Of a DNA stretch of 64,000 nucleotides, positions 12,120 through 25,386 are shown in pieces; position 1 is the first letter of the stretch; every line of letters begins with the position of its first letter. The stretch covers positions 75,323,869-75,387,868 of the forward strand of contig JAVHZZ010000006.1 of NCBI GenBank assembly GCA_036250195.1, read 5' to 3'. The position numbers were made by a program, and so were the translations under genes. The DNA is from Mixophyes australis (taxonomy: Eukaryota; Chordata; Amphibia; Anura; Limnodynastidae). A model generated the notes under the pieces. The model did not search any database. It saw only the letters and a program-made list of their open reading frames with translations, and had not been told where the DNA came from.

Positions 12120-13164
12120 ATATAGGTATATAATACATATATATATATAGGTATATAGGTTATATAATACATTTACTACTACTATAAGAATGTATAAGTC
12201 ACCAAAGAATAAACATGACATTAAAATGTAATACTAACAACACAAGTTGTAAGAAAATACTATGTCTACTACAATAAGAATGTTATAAGTTGCTACAGAG
12301 TACATTACCCTATATAAAACATTCAAAGTGCTCCCTTGTGGCTTTATTTTTTTCCCCCAAACTCTTTTATATTACACTAGTGTGTAAAATATCTTGTATG
12401 ATAATATCACAGTCAACACGTAACACATTTACTGCCTTTACTGTGAAAAGCCGCGTCACCTATCCTGGAAATTCTAAGTATGACCTTATTTTCCTGTGCA
12501 GGATACCATCACTCCTGTTTATAATGATCTAACCTTGCTAAGGTTCATTAAAAAAGGTGCTACATCACAATAAAGTGGTATACCAAGGATGGCAGGAATT
12601 TCAACATTTAGGAATAACTGTTTGACCAAGTACAGAAAAGAAATTAAATGAAAAGGGATTTTTTTTACAAATCTGATTGTTCCCTTTAATTTTATTTAAC
12701 AAATCTTATTAAAACTTTCTTTTTTTTTTTTTAAGAAAGTGATATATTGTCTTTAATGACCCTTTAACAAACACAATGAGCTCAGAAGACTGTGATTTCC
12801 TCTGGAGCGCAGAAAAGACGTACACTATGTTCCTGTCTAATGCATCAGCTATTACATCTCCTTTCGTCGCAGCCATAAAAAATAAAATAAATATAAAAAA
12901 AATCTTGTCACCATAAAAATTAACATTTATTGCCAAATAGGTAGGAACGCAGTATACAGCCTATTACACTGTTCATAGTTATGGGGGGAAATAATTATAT
13001 TTGCATATATATACTGAGTACAGAAACTGTTATACATAAAGGTTATTGATATTGTGACCAATACAGACTCAGAACCTGTAAATAGAGCACTTTTAACATA
13101 TCAGTGGGCCCATAACAGTTTGCAAATGGTAACCTGCAACTGTACTCCAAAGAGTGCTAGCATG
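12120..13164. other. AT-rich noncoding spacer
   Basis: Short TATATAGG repeats follow the SINE, then AT-rich sequence with poly-T (12719-12732). Nothing recognisable as a gene. Confidence 0.55.
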
Positions 13165-13524
13165 ACTGGCACCCCGCCTGCAAAAAATAATTTGCGCCCT
13201 CCTCTTTTATAAATGATTTGTTCATTCAGTAATGTTTTTCTTCTTTTAATACAAATCATATTATAAACTTTCATAAAAAGAGTAATACAAGTACATTAAA
13301 CAGCATATATTTATTGTTCTATTAATAATATAAATAAAAAATATGTATTCTTTGCAATAAAATTTTACCTTTTTTAGCAAATTAATTTGGTGAGAAGAAT
13401 AGAAGAGAAAAAAATGCCCCCTTCATCACACGTTGACCTGCTTCATCCCACTGTGCCCCCTCTTTTGTCACACTTTTATCTCTTCATCACAATGTGCCCT
13501 CCTCCATCACCCCCCCCCATTTCA

Positions 13525-14190
13525 TCCTCCCCACTGTTTTACCCCTGCAGCATCACTCATCCCTGTGCCCTCCAGCAAATCCCCCCCGTTCCCCCCTGCA
13601 GCATCACCTCCCCACACTGATTCACCCCTGCAGCATCCCCACCACCCTCCTCACTGTTTCTCCCCTGCAGCATACCCATCTCCTCACTGTTTCTCCCCTG
13701 CAGCATACCCCTCTCCTCACTGTTTCAACCCTGCAGCATCCCCCCCACCTCACTGTTTCACCACTGCAGCATCACTCCCCCCTCAGTTTCACCCCTGTAG
13801 TATCATCCCTCCTATTTCTCCCCGCTGCATCCCCCCCACCTCACTGTTTCTCCCCTGCAGCATACCCCTCTCCTCACTGTTTCACCCCTGCAGCATCCCC
13901 CCTCCTCACTGTTTCACCCCTGCAGAATCCCCCTTCCTCACTGTTTCACCCCTGTAGCATCCCCCCTCATTAGTTTTACCCCTGCAGCATCCCCCCTCCT
14001 CACTGTTTCACCCCTGCAGCATCACCCCCCTCACTGTTTCACCCCTACAGCAACCCTCCTCCTCACTGTTTCTCCCCTGCAGCATCTCCCCTCCGCACTG
14101 TTTCTCCCCTGCAGCATCCCCCCTCCTCACTGTTTCCCCCCTGCAGCATGCCCCCCTCCTCACTGTTTCTTCCCTGCAGCATCCCCCCCC
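13525..14190. repeat. Minisatellite, about 33-bp unit
   Basis: Imperfect tandem units built on CCTCCTCACTGTTTC, ACCCCTGCAGCATCCCC. About 20 copies with variable C-run lengths. The overlapping Pro/His/Cys-rich frames on the plus strand and Glu/Gly/Arg-rich frames on the minus strand are by-products of the array. Confidence 0.95.
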
Positions 14191-14263
14191 CCCTCCCTGC
14201 ATTTTCACACTGTCCCCTCTGTTTTTCTTCTTCTTCTCTTCGGTGCCCTCCTCTGTGTGGCTC

Positions 14264-14315
14264 CTCACTGACAGTGTCTGGGCGTGATGACGTCACTCCC
14301 GACACAGTCAGTGAG
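14264..14315. repeat. Imperfect hairpin
   Basis: Arms of about 24 bp (CTCACTGACAGTGTC... and its inverse), roughly 80% matched, centred on TGACGTCA-like sequence. It sits between the array and the right terminus of the host element. Confidence 0.75.
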
Positions 14316-14731
14316 CAGGGAGCGTAGAGGAGGGTGTTTGTAGCAGGGCCAATGGACAGCGAGGGAGGCGGGTGGGGGAAGCATCTCTCCATCTTGGCGT
14401 CCCCCGCCTTGCTTACCCCGCTTTCCATGTTCCACCGGCCCTGACTCTAAAAGTAGAGTGCAACTAATTTTTTTATATGTAAGTTTTGTTTTGCACAGTT
14501 TGATTCCTTTTTGAAATGTTTAAAAAAAAAAGACAAAACAATCTTAATTAGGGATCCCTTAAGTAGCAAATTAGAATACTTGTTGACCAGAGTCCATGGA
14601 TGTAAAGGGGTCCAATGCAGCAAGTATGCCACTGACAAAACAGTGTGAGAGTAAGGATGGTGTGTGAGAGGCTTTCTTGTATTTTTCCATGAACTTGAGG
14701 AGATAATACTGTTGTTTGATGAGTCAAGCTG

Positions 14732-15546
14732 AGTCACGGTTCAGAGGTCCGGATCCTATGGCTTGCCTAGGTTTGCACTACTCAAGTAAGGCGCAGAGTC
14801 TAAAGAGGAGACGGCATTCACCAGGGACCAGCCGCAAGGCGGTTTGGACTTTGCTGCGTCTATCTCGCAGGTCGCGGCCGTTACTAAGGGTACCAGGCGA
14901 AACCTATTAGAGGAACATGCAAAGATGGTCAGCAATGGCAGACAACACATTGAGGCGGGTAGGAAAGATTGGCGAGCGCCACTGAAATGTCGGAGGTAGA
15001 ATAAGAGAGAAGATAACTCTACGGACGACTGGTTACCATTGGGATGGTGGCAGGAGAGTCAGTTCAGAAGTCAGCAGGATACACAGGAATGGAGGGGCAG
15101 CACAGAAATAGAGTGTCAGCTCTTCGGATGACTGGTTATCACTGGGATGGCGGCAGGAGCACTTTAGGAAGTGTTAGTTCAGAAGTCAGCAGGATACACA
15201 GGAATGTAGGTGCAGCACAGGAATAGAGTGTCAGCTTTGCGGACAACTGGAAATGTCAGAGGTAGACTAAGAGAGAAGATAACTCTGTGGACGACTGGTT
15301 ACCACTGGGATGGTGGCAGGAGCGTCAGTTCAGAAGTCAGCAGGATACACGGGAATGGAGGTGCAGCAAACATCCAGGGGAGGTGCATTTTCAAGTTTGG
15401 AGCCAAATTGAGCAGCCAATGGGAGAAGAGCAGAAGAATTAGATAGGAATCCAATATGGCGGCGGCCCGGACGGAGCGGACGGCCAGCGGAGGAAGGTAA
15501 GATTCCCGGTGATCGGGTGCGCAGCCCGATCAGCCGGCGTGTGACA
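14732..15546 (-). mobile_element. Solo LTR, about 815 bp, minus strand
   Basis: The flanking 5-bp direct repeat AGCTG (14727-14731 and 15547-15551) is perfect. The minus strand starts TGTCACACG and the other end reads AGTCAC in place of TGTCAC, one change. A motif shared with the other LTRs (TTTAGACTCTGCGCC on the minus strand) lies near 14800. An internal tandem duplication of about 115-150 bp is marked by CAGTTCAGAAGTCAGCAGG at 15060, 15175 and 15326, explaining the extra length. No internal retroelement genes adjoin it. Confidence 0.8.
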
Positions 15547-15551
15547 AGCTG

Positions 15552-16159
15552 CTTATGGTAAAACAATCAGTACCAAAGCCCAAAACCTGAGTACTGCTTT
15601 AGACTCATCATTTTCGATACTGATATCAATACAGAAAAATTTGAAGTCCAATTGAAATGAACCATACTTCCTTATGTGAATGTTAATTTAATAGCCAATG
15701 CCAGATTTGTACATTTTGCCTGCTTTTACTGTGCTGCCCACTCAACCCATCTGTGAATAGTTCTCTGGCTCTATCTTCTGCCCCGTCTATATACATGATG
15801 AGACTAATCAGGGGCTGGCTGGCAGACTTTAGCCCGGGGGGCAATCACACAACAGTAGCGGACACAGACACACTATATTAACACATTGGCCCTCACTCTA
15901 ATAAGATTCTGGGATTAATTTATCCCTAAAATGTTATACATTTTATACATTTATACAGTGGACTGATGCAAACAACACTATTTTATTCTTCTGCACAGGA
16001 CAGTTCTGAATGAGATATATTGTTTTGCACGAGTGTCACAGAATTTCTTAGACATATTGATGTATTACTGGTTTTATATTTTGATTGTTTGCATAATTTT
16101 AATTATATCTCAGCAAGAACTTTTCATCATTTAGTGCTACTTCTGCAGTGCTCTGGGTT
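15552..16159. other. Noncoding spacer with a hAT-like end fragment
   Basis: Mostly unremarkable. At 15809-15845 the text CAGGGGCTGGCTGGCAGAC followed by AGCCCGGGGGGC closely resembles the left end of the MITE at 19099. No right end follows, so it looks like a truncated copy. Confidence 0.5.
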
Positions 16160-16480
16160 ATTGCCGGTATCACCAGTTCTGTAACTGGGGCTGGTTCCGA
16201 GTCTATAGGGCTCAGTTCCACATGTGTGTGGGTTCCAGGTCTGTTGCTGTCTCACAGTTCTGAGTCATCCATTCTTAGTCACAGTTCTGAGTTCTAGCTC
16301 ATTCTTTTCTGAGTTTCCGTGTGCTGCGCACTCTGAGTTCTTAGCAGTGGGTTCCAGTTCTGTGAGCCATACAGGACCAGGGTTGAGTTCCCATGAACAG
16401 TTCCAGAGTGCTTCTATGGTGGATTCCAGTTCCATACTCTGGCGCAGACTCCAATACTAAACTCCCATCTTGCTAGTGCA
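16160..16480. repeat. Degenerate short-period repeat
   Basis: The words GGTTCCAG, AGTTCTGAG and CAGTTC recur many times at irregular spacing, suggesting an old degenerated tandem repeat. A 78-codon frame across it is not convincing as a gene. Confidence 0.5.
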
Positions 16481-16580
16481 TTCCAGGTGAACAGAGGTTT
16501 TATCAAGGCCTCCAGTTTCTGTCACACTTCTGCTTCAGCAAGAACCAAGGGTCCTGAATCGGATAAAAAAAAAAACAGAC

Positions 16581-16800
16581 CACTGTGACACAGATCAGTT
16601 GGTCCATCTAATCTGCCCATTTTAGTTATGAATGGTTTAGTCTCAGAACATAGCTAAGTGTATCCAAAGCACATTTACCTAGGTCTTCTGTTTTAACTGC
16701 TGAGAGTTTTTCAAAGAATCTACTACTCCTTCAGTAAAATAATATTTTCTGATATCCTAAGCTCCACCCCCACACACTGTTTAACTTGACCTAGTTTTGA
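16581..16800 (+). repeat. Ancient dispersed vertebrate repeat
   Basis: TTGGTCCATCTAATCTGCCC followed by GAATCTACTACTCCTTCAGT, then AAAATAATATTTTCTGATAT, is wording I associate with old LINE/SINE-derived repeats of amphibians and fish. Family not assigned. The following GGGAATCAAACCTAG near 16811 could be a relic SINE head on the minus strand. Confidence 0.45.
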
Positions 16801-18656
16801 AACATTGGGTGGGAATCAAACCTAGTTAAAACAGCTTGGAAGGCAGCTAAACTCACTACTACACCACCAACGGCTGTGAAGGCTGGCAAAGGCCTATTGG
16901 GACTAACAGTTTTACAGCAGTCAGAGATCCACAGGTGGCCGAAGCTTGGCACACATCATCAGAAACAGATATTGTATAAAAGGTCATAATTTGCACCCCT
17001 GTCTACCCCACAGTTAGCTTCCACAAGTATGCACTTATATAGGATTGTGGTCATGTTGTTATAAGGAGATGTTCAAGATGAACTTTGCAACAAATGTATG
17101 AGTTATGGCTCAGGCATATGTTTTCGATACCAAATTGTTGCAAAGGGAAGTATATGTTCCCAAATTGTAACAAGGCTCTAAATTCTTATTCCCCCAGGCT
17201 TCTCGAGTGGAAATAACCAACTGTCAGCATCCCTCCACCTCTCTCTTCATCGCACTTTGTATCCAATATACCCCGTCACACTGAGCTTCTCGCACATGTA
17301 GAACATGAGGAAATTGGCCCGGCAGTTAATTCCTTCCCAGCTGTTTGGAAATCTGCTTTAGCTTTTCCTTGGTGATAATGGTGGTATTAATGGATTGGTT
17401 GGAGGATAAGGAAAGGGGGTGAGAGAGGAGAGATCGGTTGCATCACTGGTTGGACCCATCTTCAAAAGGATCAGATTGCAGCTTGGCCTTCCTCTGCTGG
17501 TAACGACACACACATTACAGACCGGGAGGCTTGGAAGTTATTAAACTTTCTGCTATGCACGTCTAGTTCAATGTCGCCAGCTTTCCTTGGCAAGAACGTA
17601 CAGCCAAGAGCTTAACTATCACAGAGACAGAGTTAATTTGTTATGTACAATTGGTGCCTGGGGAACACTGTACAGTGTGTATGTACTGATGTGCAGTTAA
17701 CCCATTTTCCATCTGGTAATTCCCAAAGTACACTCAACCTCAAAGGAATATGAAAAATATGCTCTACCACTTCGGCAGTAGTAAAAGCCTATTACACAGG
17801 GGGGATGTCATAGATTGTGATTGGGAGCATTCACAAGACATTATAACATTAGTTATTCTAAAAACAATCTGTTTGCAGAGATGAATTAAATGAGGGTATT
17901 ATCATGTCTGAGAGACGAGGGGTATGGCCAATATTCAATTTACCAAGCTATTTGGCAGCTCCCAATTAATAAATGTTATTCTGCACAAAAAAACATATCC
18001 ATATAGGTCACTGAAGACTTATAGTAAATGAAAGTGACAGTAACGCCTATATATAAATAAAGCACATTTGCCATTTATTGTCCTTCGAAAATTCTTTAAT
18101 AATATAGCGCCAACATAATCTACAGCGCTGTAACCATCAAATTAATTCTGACACCCGTCTTTCCTGCAGTGTATTTAATTTTCCTATTCTCGGCACACAA
18201 ACACGGCTACGCTAGATGTATGCCTCCTTCATTTTTTTTCTGATTGTGCCTAATTTGCAAAGATCACCTTGCCTTTCGTATTGTTGGAAAATAGTTATTA
18301 CTAGAGGATTATAAAACAAAATCTGTATCACTTATGAATTTCAAAACGATGGGTGCACATGGAAAAACAAAAAAACTTCAGAAGTAAACCAAAGGGTTCA
18401 GTTAGCAAATAACTAGCAAGGATTTAAGAGTACCAGATTTCTCACACATGTATTTCGACTTTCAGCAAGCAACTCCAAGAGAGAATGTTCCTTAACACAT
18501 TACACATTAGTGTAGAAAGTGTTCTTGAACAGCTAATAGTATGTTATGCCTCCGAGAGAGGTTACACGCACACACACATATCGAAGCAGGACTTGTTATA
18601 CGTCCTGCGACCAGAAGAAGACAGTCCATAATTACATCTAGGAAAGGATACTGGAA
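16801..18656. other. Unique-looking noncoding spacer
   Basis: Non-repetitive. 17200-17560 is less AT-rich and of higher complexity than its surroundings. A short relic reading ATATAGCGCCAACATAATC and TACAGCGCTGTAA (18104-18134) resembles a SINE/LINE tail. No coding exon recognised. Confidence 0.5.
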
Positions 18657-18661
18657 GGAGT

Positions 18662-19434
18662 TGTCACGATCTTACTCATGTGACGGCTTGTTGGGGTGTT
18701 ATTTTCAAAACTGCTCCACTACTTAAACTGCGCTCTGACACTCCTACAATGTCAGAGCAACTTAGTTGCTATGCGTCTGACTCCAGAACCTGTTCCCCTG
18801 TGCTTGCTCCAGTCTCCCCTCCCTGGGTGTTCTACTGCTGGATTATCCATGTACCAAACCTCTGCCTGTGCTGACCATTCTCTTGCTGGATTATTTATGT
18901 ACCGAACCTCTGCCTGTGCTGACCGTCCCTCTGTCTGACTAGATTGTGCACTGAACCTGGCTTTCCCTCGACTCCCATCTCTGCCTACTAATTGTGTTCT
19001 GTTTTTGCCCGCAAGTGTACCGTTACTGTTTACCGTTTGGGCTGCTCCCACATGTACCAACCCGACTCGCCTGACCTTGTTCCACTCTGGTCCTGTGTCA
19101 GGCGCGGGCTGGCGGATTGCAGCCCGGGGGGCGCCCAGGCGGCCCCCGGCCCTAATAGCGGTGAGAATGAGCGGCCCGGGGGACCGATGCCCCCCTGCCC
19201 CCCAGGCCAGCCCGCCCCTGTCCTGTGTCCACTTGTGGTTGAGCTATTCTCTTCTCTCCGCAGTACTACAGTCGGTCCAGTGAACCGCGAAATGCGAGAT
19301 CGAGGCAGCGAAGTCCATCCTGCCTTGCGGAAGTTCGTGGTGAATACCTGGGAACTCGTTAGACTTCACACCTCTAGTCTGCCAGTGTCTATCAGGGTTA
19401 GTGCTAGAAACCTATTCATCTGATTTCCATGACA
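18662..19434 (+). mobile_element. Solo LTR split by a MITE
   Basis: Starts TGTCACGATC and ends CATGACA, with flanking 5-bp repeats GGAGT (18657-18661) and GGAGC (19435-19439), 4 of 5 matching. It shares GTTAGACTTCACACCTC near its 3' end with the LTRs at 8025 and 31667. The internal repeat built on GTACCGAACCTCTGCCTGTG occurs twice near 18850-18920. A hAT-like MITE (19099-19220) with its own 8-bp duplication sits inside. Without that insert and one duplication copy the LTR is 643 bp, close to its relatives. No internal genes flank it. Confidence 0.8.
19099..19220. mobile_element. hAT-like MITE (122 bp) nested in an LTR
   Basis: Termini CAGGCGCGGGCTGG and CCAGCCCGCCCCTG. A perfect 8-bp duplication TCCTGTGT lies at 19091-19098 and 19221-19228. 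Very GC-rich. Same family as the element at 1389. Confidence 0.93.
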
Positions 19435-19439
19435 GGAGC

Positions 19440-22400
19440 AAGGAGCTGGGTATTTTGCTGTCTCACTAAGTGGGTGGAATCTGAAATGAGACCCCAGTGG
19501 AAATGTGCTATGGTGTTTATCCACATAACGGTTTGGTCAATATAGATGTCTGGTGCCAAAAACTTGGGTATTTGTTTCTGATGTAATGACAAAGCAGACA
19601 TAAGCAGAGCCTGACACACTACTCCTAGTACTGGATATTTCAAAAATAATTCTGCTACTACTCATAATAAATTGTTTTTTCTTGCTATTTGTATTTTTAT
19701 TTATATGTATTATACACATATATACGGAAATTGTAATGTTTGAGTAATATTCAAATTAGAACTGTAAATTAAAAACATAATGGTAAAGCTACATATTATA
19801 TGGTGAGTGATAGCACAATTATTGGTAGGTGGATATAAAAACCATTCCAATTGGTCCCGTTTCAGGACGTCACCCACACTTCCCATCAGGTGTATTCTCT
19901 GCACAGAGGCCTGTGTTTAAAGTTACTGGTAGAAGGAACACTGTAGTTGAAATATGATATGGAGCTAGACAGAGTTGTCAGTCTTGGTGATTGCAATTGT
20001 GGTATATGTATCAATAAAACACTGATAGTGTAATTCAGGTACCTTGATTACCTGGCTACTAATGAACATATCCAGTTTCCTCTTAATGATTGCCAGAAAG
20101 AGAATTGATTTATTATTCATGAGGTGGTCTCACTCATGTTAAGCAAAGCATGGGTAGGAGCCCAGTCTGGTTCATTAGCAGCTCAGCCTTCACAGCCCTG
20201 TTCATCAACCTGCAAAAAATCTGTGCCCCATAAAATTGGTACACAAAGAAACAAAAATGACATGTTCCCGATTATGACAGTATAAATGGGCAGGAACGAT
20301 AAGCATGTAATGGTGTCATCCTGTGCACAGAGGGGGACAGTCATGAATGCTAGCGCATGGCTGTGCTGTAATCCATAGCAATCAGATTTTATAATTCTCT
20401 AGTACAGTTTAAAAATGAAAGTAAATGTGTGACTGGCTGCTATGCATTACATAAATTATTAGTATCAGATTTAAATTACTGCACAGATCTCCAATCAAGT
20501 TAGTGTTTGTGAAATGTCAACAGTGGAACATGTTGTAATATCCACTATATAAAGATGCACTGGTGTATAAATAAAATTCATTTAATCCCAGTATTGTTTG
20601 ATCTCTTTGCTTGATTCATCAATCTATATCTAGGACATATCCACTATAAGCCCAGGAACGTGGGTCACAGACATAGCCAATTTTGTACTTTTTCTTTACA
20701 TTTTGGAATATTGGAATGTATCTAGTTTCTGAAAAATATCACAATATTTATTCCAAAATAAAACTAAATATATTGATACAGATGTATAACATACTGTTCA
20801 CCTTAGATCCAAGTGTTCTCCATATATTTCCAGATGTTTATAAAAGCTTACTGCCTACTTTGTTTAATTAAACTGACTTCCCAGCAATAACAATAAAGGT
20901 TGCCGTTCTGTGCCCTTACAATCACTTAAACGTTACTCATATCTAACAAAGTCTGGGGTTCCCTGCTGAGGATACACAGTACATTGACCAAAGACACTCT
21001 AAAATAAATCCTTTCAAAATCCTATTTATCAGAGGTCATCGTTGGTTTAAAGACAGTATTACTTTCCCCGGTGGATGCATGAAGACGAGAGAACATTCTT
21101 TTATTGAAATGGTCTCAGCAGGACATTCTCAGTTGACCCTTCTTCCAAGTCAGAGGTAGTGTTCAGAAAGGGTTATGTTTCCCTGGAAGATGGTGGTGTG
21201 TCTGTGTGTGTGTGGTGGGGGCAGTGAGCGAGTTGAGGGGGTGAATCTGTTTGACATACGTTCAAGCCCAGATTTCAGGACGTCTGGAACAGCAGGATAC
21301 AATTAATGACTACGAGAAGATGATTGTTGCAAGATGGTGCAATCCCTTCCTTACATTATTCTGGGCATAATCCAGCTTTGTGAAAAAAATTATCATAAAA
21401 GCAAAAATAATACAATAAAATCATGCTTTGATGTAGAAACCAAGGAGAAGGGGACACTGGTCATGAAATACTAGTCGGGAAGCAGAATAACAGCAATACT
21501 ACCAGTTCACTCCCTCAGATAATAGGAAACAAATTGCTTCATCCTACATAGGATATATAATAATTGTAGGATGCATAGCTGCACTAAAATATTTCCTTTT
21601 ATACAGAAAGTGATCTTTTGTTATAACATTTTATAGAAAGTCATGCGTCATTTTCCAAAGAGTGCTTATATTTTGTTTTGTTTTTGAAACTGTAACCATA
21701 AAATGGTGTTTAAAACAAAAAAAATGACGTACTGTAAATACTTTATGGGTAATTGTCTCACATCTCAATGACTTCATCGTGTTTCAACCTAATGCAGCAC
21801 TCATGGGAACTGTATCTGAAAAGCCTTGCGATTTTATTGCTACTATGAATAATGTTGCAAGCTTCAACTTTTATCCTAGAAAAACAATCTGAAAAAAAAA
21901 TAAAAAAAAATGTATATATAGCTATATCATTCTATGCTTGTACCCTAAAGAGAAACTCTCACAAGTAAGTAACCTTTAAATTGGGCCACCAAGTCTGGTA
22001 ATAATTTGCATATGTATTCAGTTGTATACCCAAAATGGCTTCGTCCACTGTGTGTAGGTGATAGACGCACTTTCATATTTTCTGCAAGAATAATTATAAA
22101 ATAAGTCACAGACATCATGGGAAATTGCTTTCTACAGTCTTAGCAAATATATTTTTACTAAAAGTAAAATCTTTTGCGCCTCCTTCTATAACTACTATCA
22201 TAGATCTATCATTTTCAAAACATTGAAAGCAGCCACAGGGCACACATACAGGGACAAAGCAAGATATTTTACTGTTACTAGGAAAACAAATTAAATATTA
22301 AATTACAAGCAGATTTTTTTGCATTTGAATACCAAAGGTTATAAAATGCGTTCCTAGTTGGAAAAATAGCTACATTACTGCAGCAACATTTCCTTAAAGG

Positions 22401-23181
22401 AAAACACAATTGTATTTATATATTTATTATTTTTCCCCACTAAGTATTTATTATTTTATGTATATACCAATGTTTTGAAAATAAACAGACATACAAGTAA
22501 TTTAAATATTTATAACAATATTTAAAAATAAAACAATATATATCTTGCAAGCACACCATAATCTTAAACCACATGAGACCTCTTTACCTTAATTACCATC
22601 TTTTGCTAAAACAAAAACACATACACAAAGGTTCTATTGTTAGTTGTAACAATCGGGATGCTCTGTTTTCTAATGAACTTGGTAGAAATAAAAGAAAAAT
22701 AATATATACAGGAGCAACTTCTCTGTCACTGCTAAAGTCCAGATTTCACGTCAAGCTTTCCTCTAAAAAATAAATCACAATTATCCAATTACAACATCCC
22801 AGGGGACCGCTGTTTTGTATTACGACTGTAATTGAAAGATGTTTCCTAAATCCGAACATGATTACACAGAGAAGCTGAGGGCAGACACATTTAACCCATT
22901 TGCAGCCAGGGCAGTGAATAACATATACTGACATGCCTTGTTTTGACATGTTGTGAAGACAGATAGTCACAATGTAGCCCACCCAGTTCTACTCTGTATG
23001 TTTCTTAGTCTTATATTCTCACATTGTTTTAGGTGTAACTTAAAAAAGATCTCACAGTGCAATCCTAAACCATCCATCCATGCAAAAACACTATACTACA
23101 TTTGGAATTAAGCACCAAATAATAAAATGTTGAAATAATAGATGGCTATTTATAAATACTTACCTGTAAGTGGAACTAAAA
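19440..23181. other. Long AT-rich noncoding spacer
   Basis: Mostly unique AT-rich sequence with a GT-rich patch near 21190-21220 and poly-A/AT patches near 21890-21920 and 22440-22560. No exon, RNA gene or element termini recognised. Confidence 0.55.
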
Positions 23182-23365
23182 TTAAAGTGCACCTGTCAAA
23201 CACATTGGAAAAAGCCATCTATATTCTATCAATTCAATAGGAACCAGTGTCTCATGAACAATAATCGGGTCCTCATAGGCATTAGTCATAACATGCCTTA
23301 GTGATGTCACTGGTTTCTAATGAATTGATAGGCAATCCAACATTTAATGTTTTGAAATCAGGGCA
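23182..23365. mobile_element. Foldback MITE, family shared with 38880
   Basis: CTATCAATTCAATAGGAACC (23226) and its inverse GGTTTCTAATGAATTGATAG (near 23311) form imperfect 24-bp arms with about 21 matches. The left end reads TTAAAGTGCACC, similar to the inverted right end of the element at 38880. The right boundary is approximate. Confidence 0.55.
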
Positions 23366-25243
23366 TGATCACGCCCCCTCTAAATAGGCTGGTGTCACAT
23401 TGGGGGTGTGCCAGTGGCGTGGCCAGAGCTTCTAACACTGTATGCCACCCTCAAACCACTTTCCTAAATCTACCCATACATTCTGTTCTCGATGCGGTTT
23501 ACGGACAATGTCAGATATGTGAATAACCTCAGCATTAACCTGTTTCACCCCAGGAGATATGTCAGCTCATGTCATAAGGTTTTGTGGAAAAGTTTTCAGT
23601 CAGAATTCTAACTAATGTAACCCAGATCCAACATTAAATCCAGCAGGATGTCTGGGTGAAAGCTACCCAGAATATGCCCTTCCAAAAGTATTCAAATGAA
23701 CAGAATAACAATATAATTTCCTGTTCCTCAGAACGCAAGTTAAATGTGCATATAACAATTAATTCACTGCATGAATGTGGCTATCTAACCAGTAGATGAC
23801 TGTCACTTCTAGTAAATGCATCAGATCTCTCCTACATCCTGCACACAGACATATTACTATGGCTAAAGAGCAAAGGCTTGTGATCACCATGAGTACCAAG
23901 ACTCTGATGTAGCAAACAGTGGGAGCGCTATGTGAGGGGCCACCATTGAAGTACTAGTATAGTGAAGTTGGATTCAAAAGAAAGTTATCTTGCATTGGAA
24001 ACAGCTCTTTCTAATTCAGGAAAGGTGTGTGGGGTCCTTTTACTTCGCATAGACTGATCCAATCCCAAAACTTCAATATCAAATAGCAGATAACAATTAC
24101 ATCTAATTGAAGAAAATGCTTACATGCAGCTTACGCTTGGAGCTATTTATGTACATTATATGTGACTGAAATTATAGCCTCTACCACCAGCAACAACACA
24201 CCAGAATACATAGCAGTGGCAATCACATTTTGACTGTTTCTATGCACAATACATTAAGTGACTAGCAAAAGAATTACTAATAAGAACTTAGTAACAGTTA
24301 TATACATAAAATGAGTACTGTCAAGGTAAATAATATGCTCTGTAAGGCAGACTTTTAAAACTACAGACAGATAATAATAAACAGAATACGGAAAGAATAT
24401 ATTACTACTATACTTTCAGTAAATATTTTATTTAAAAAAAAGACCCATTTTATGGGCACACATAAAAGCAACACATTTTTATACAGTTCAAGTCATAAAA
24501 AAATAATGTACAATTATTGTTTTCTTTGTAAGTATAGTTAGCTATAAATTATTTAATATATCTAAATTAGGTATAGGCAAATTAATTGGTGACAGAAAAC
24601 CAATGTTTGCATTGCCTTATTATTGGGCTCTTATAGAAGAAAAGGGCTTAGATATCACATTTACAAATTGCAAAGAAATTGGTGAGTATGTTAATAATAT
24701 ATTTATGGCACATTGCTAGATTTAGTTGGTTCCAGCCTATTTTGGCACTTTTTGGGTTGGTCATATTCTAACATCAATATCAGTAATTTGTTTGAGCGAT
24801 ACGCACACAAGTTATACCTGCTTTTTTTCAGACTTTTTTTTACTTCTTATCTACACCACTTATCTGCAACGTAGGAAGTAGAGATGAATGAAAGTTGTAG
24901 TAAAATTGTGTTTGAATAAAGATTTGCGGAGGACCAGGCTATTTAGAAATGGTCAAGATTGTGGCAATACAAATATCGAGTTTATATTTTGCTTTGCCAT
25001 TTAATGAAATAATAAGTTCTGTAATTATCAATTCCCTTGCAGAATTTATAGTTTAAAAGTAGACCTGGGCTGACGAAAATCTATTTATTCAGCAGTGTGG
25101 TTTGGTTGGGGTAGAAATGGGAACACTTAGAGCTAAATTCTGCAGGAAAAATGTGCAAAATTTTGCACACAATTGCAGAATGAAGAAAATATTTAGCAGA
25201 ACAGTGTAAACATTTTTGGTCATCACTAACAGTAAGACACTTT
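23366..25243. other. AT-rich noncoding spacer
   Basis: Includes a hAT-like terminus fragment CAGTGGCGTGGCCAGAGC at about 23412 without a matching right end. Otherwise nothing recognisable. Confidence 0.5.
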
Positions 25244-25386
25244 GGGGCATATTCAATTAGGATTCGCAGCCATTGAGTCCTGGTACAGCAACATTGTGGA
25301 TTTCCGCGATGTTGCAGTATCATAATGACACTTCATATGCGCATGTGTGCGTAATTGCGCCCACAAATTGTAATTGAATATGTCCC
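25244..25386. mobile_element. Small TIR element, GGGGCATATTCAATT type
   Basis: The left end GGGGCATATTCAATTAGG and the right end AATTGAATATGTCCC are inverted counterparts. 143 bp, no coding capacity, no clear target duplication. Same terminus type as 35955-36145. Confidence 0.75.

Larger units (their letters stand above)
13165..14443. mobile_element. Minisatellite-bearing hAT-like element, left end unclear
   Basis: The right end reads CCACCGGCCCTG, the terminus type of the elements ending at 47796 and 59713. An internal tandem array (13525-14190) is followed by a hairpin (14264-14315) and then the right terminus, the same order as in those two elements. The text CTTCATC...CACTGTGCCC near 13430-13460 resembles 58430-58480. 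No convincing left terminus or 8-bp target duplication was found, so the left boundary is approximate and the copy may be truncated. Confidence 0.55.

Noticed and set aside
13387..13973. Pro/His/Cys-rich open frames up to 174 codons
   Set aside because: They are translations of a 33-bp minisatellite and appear in several frames at once. No protein domain.
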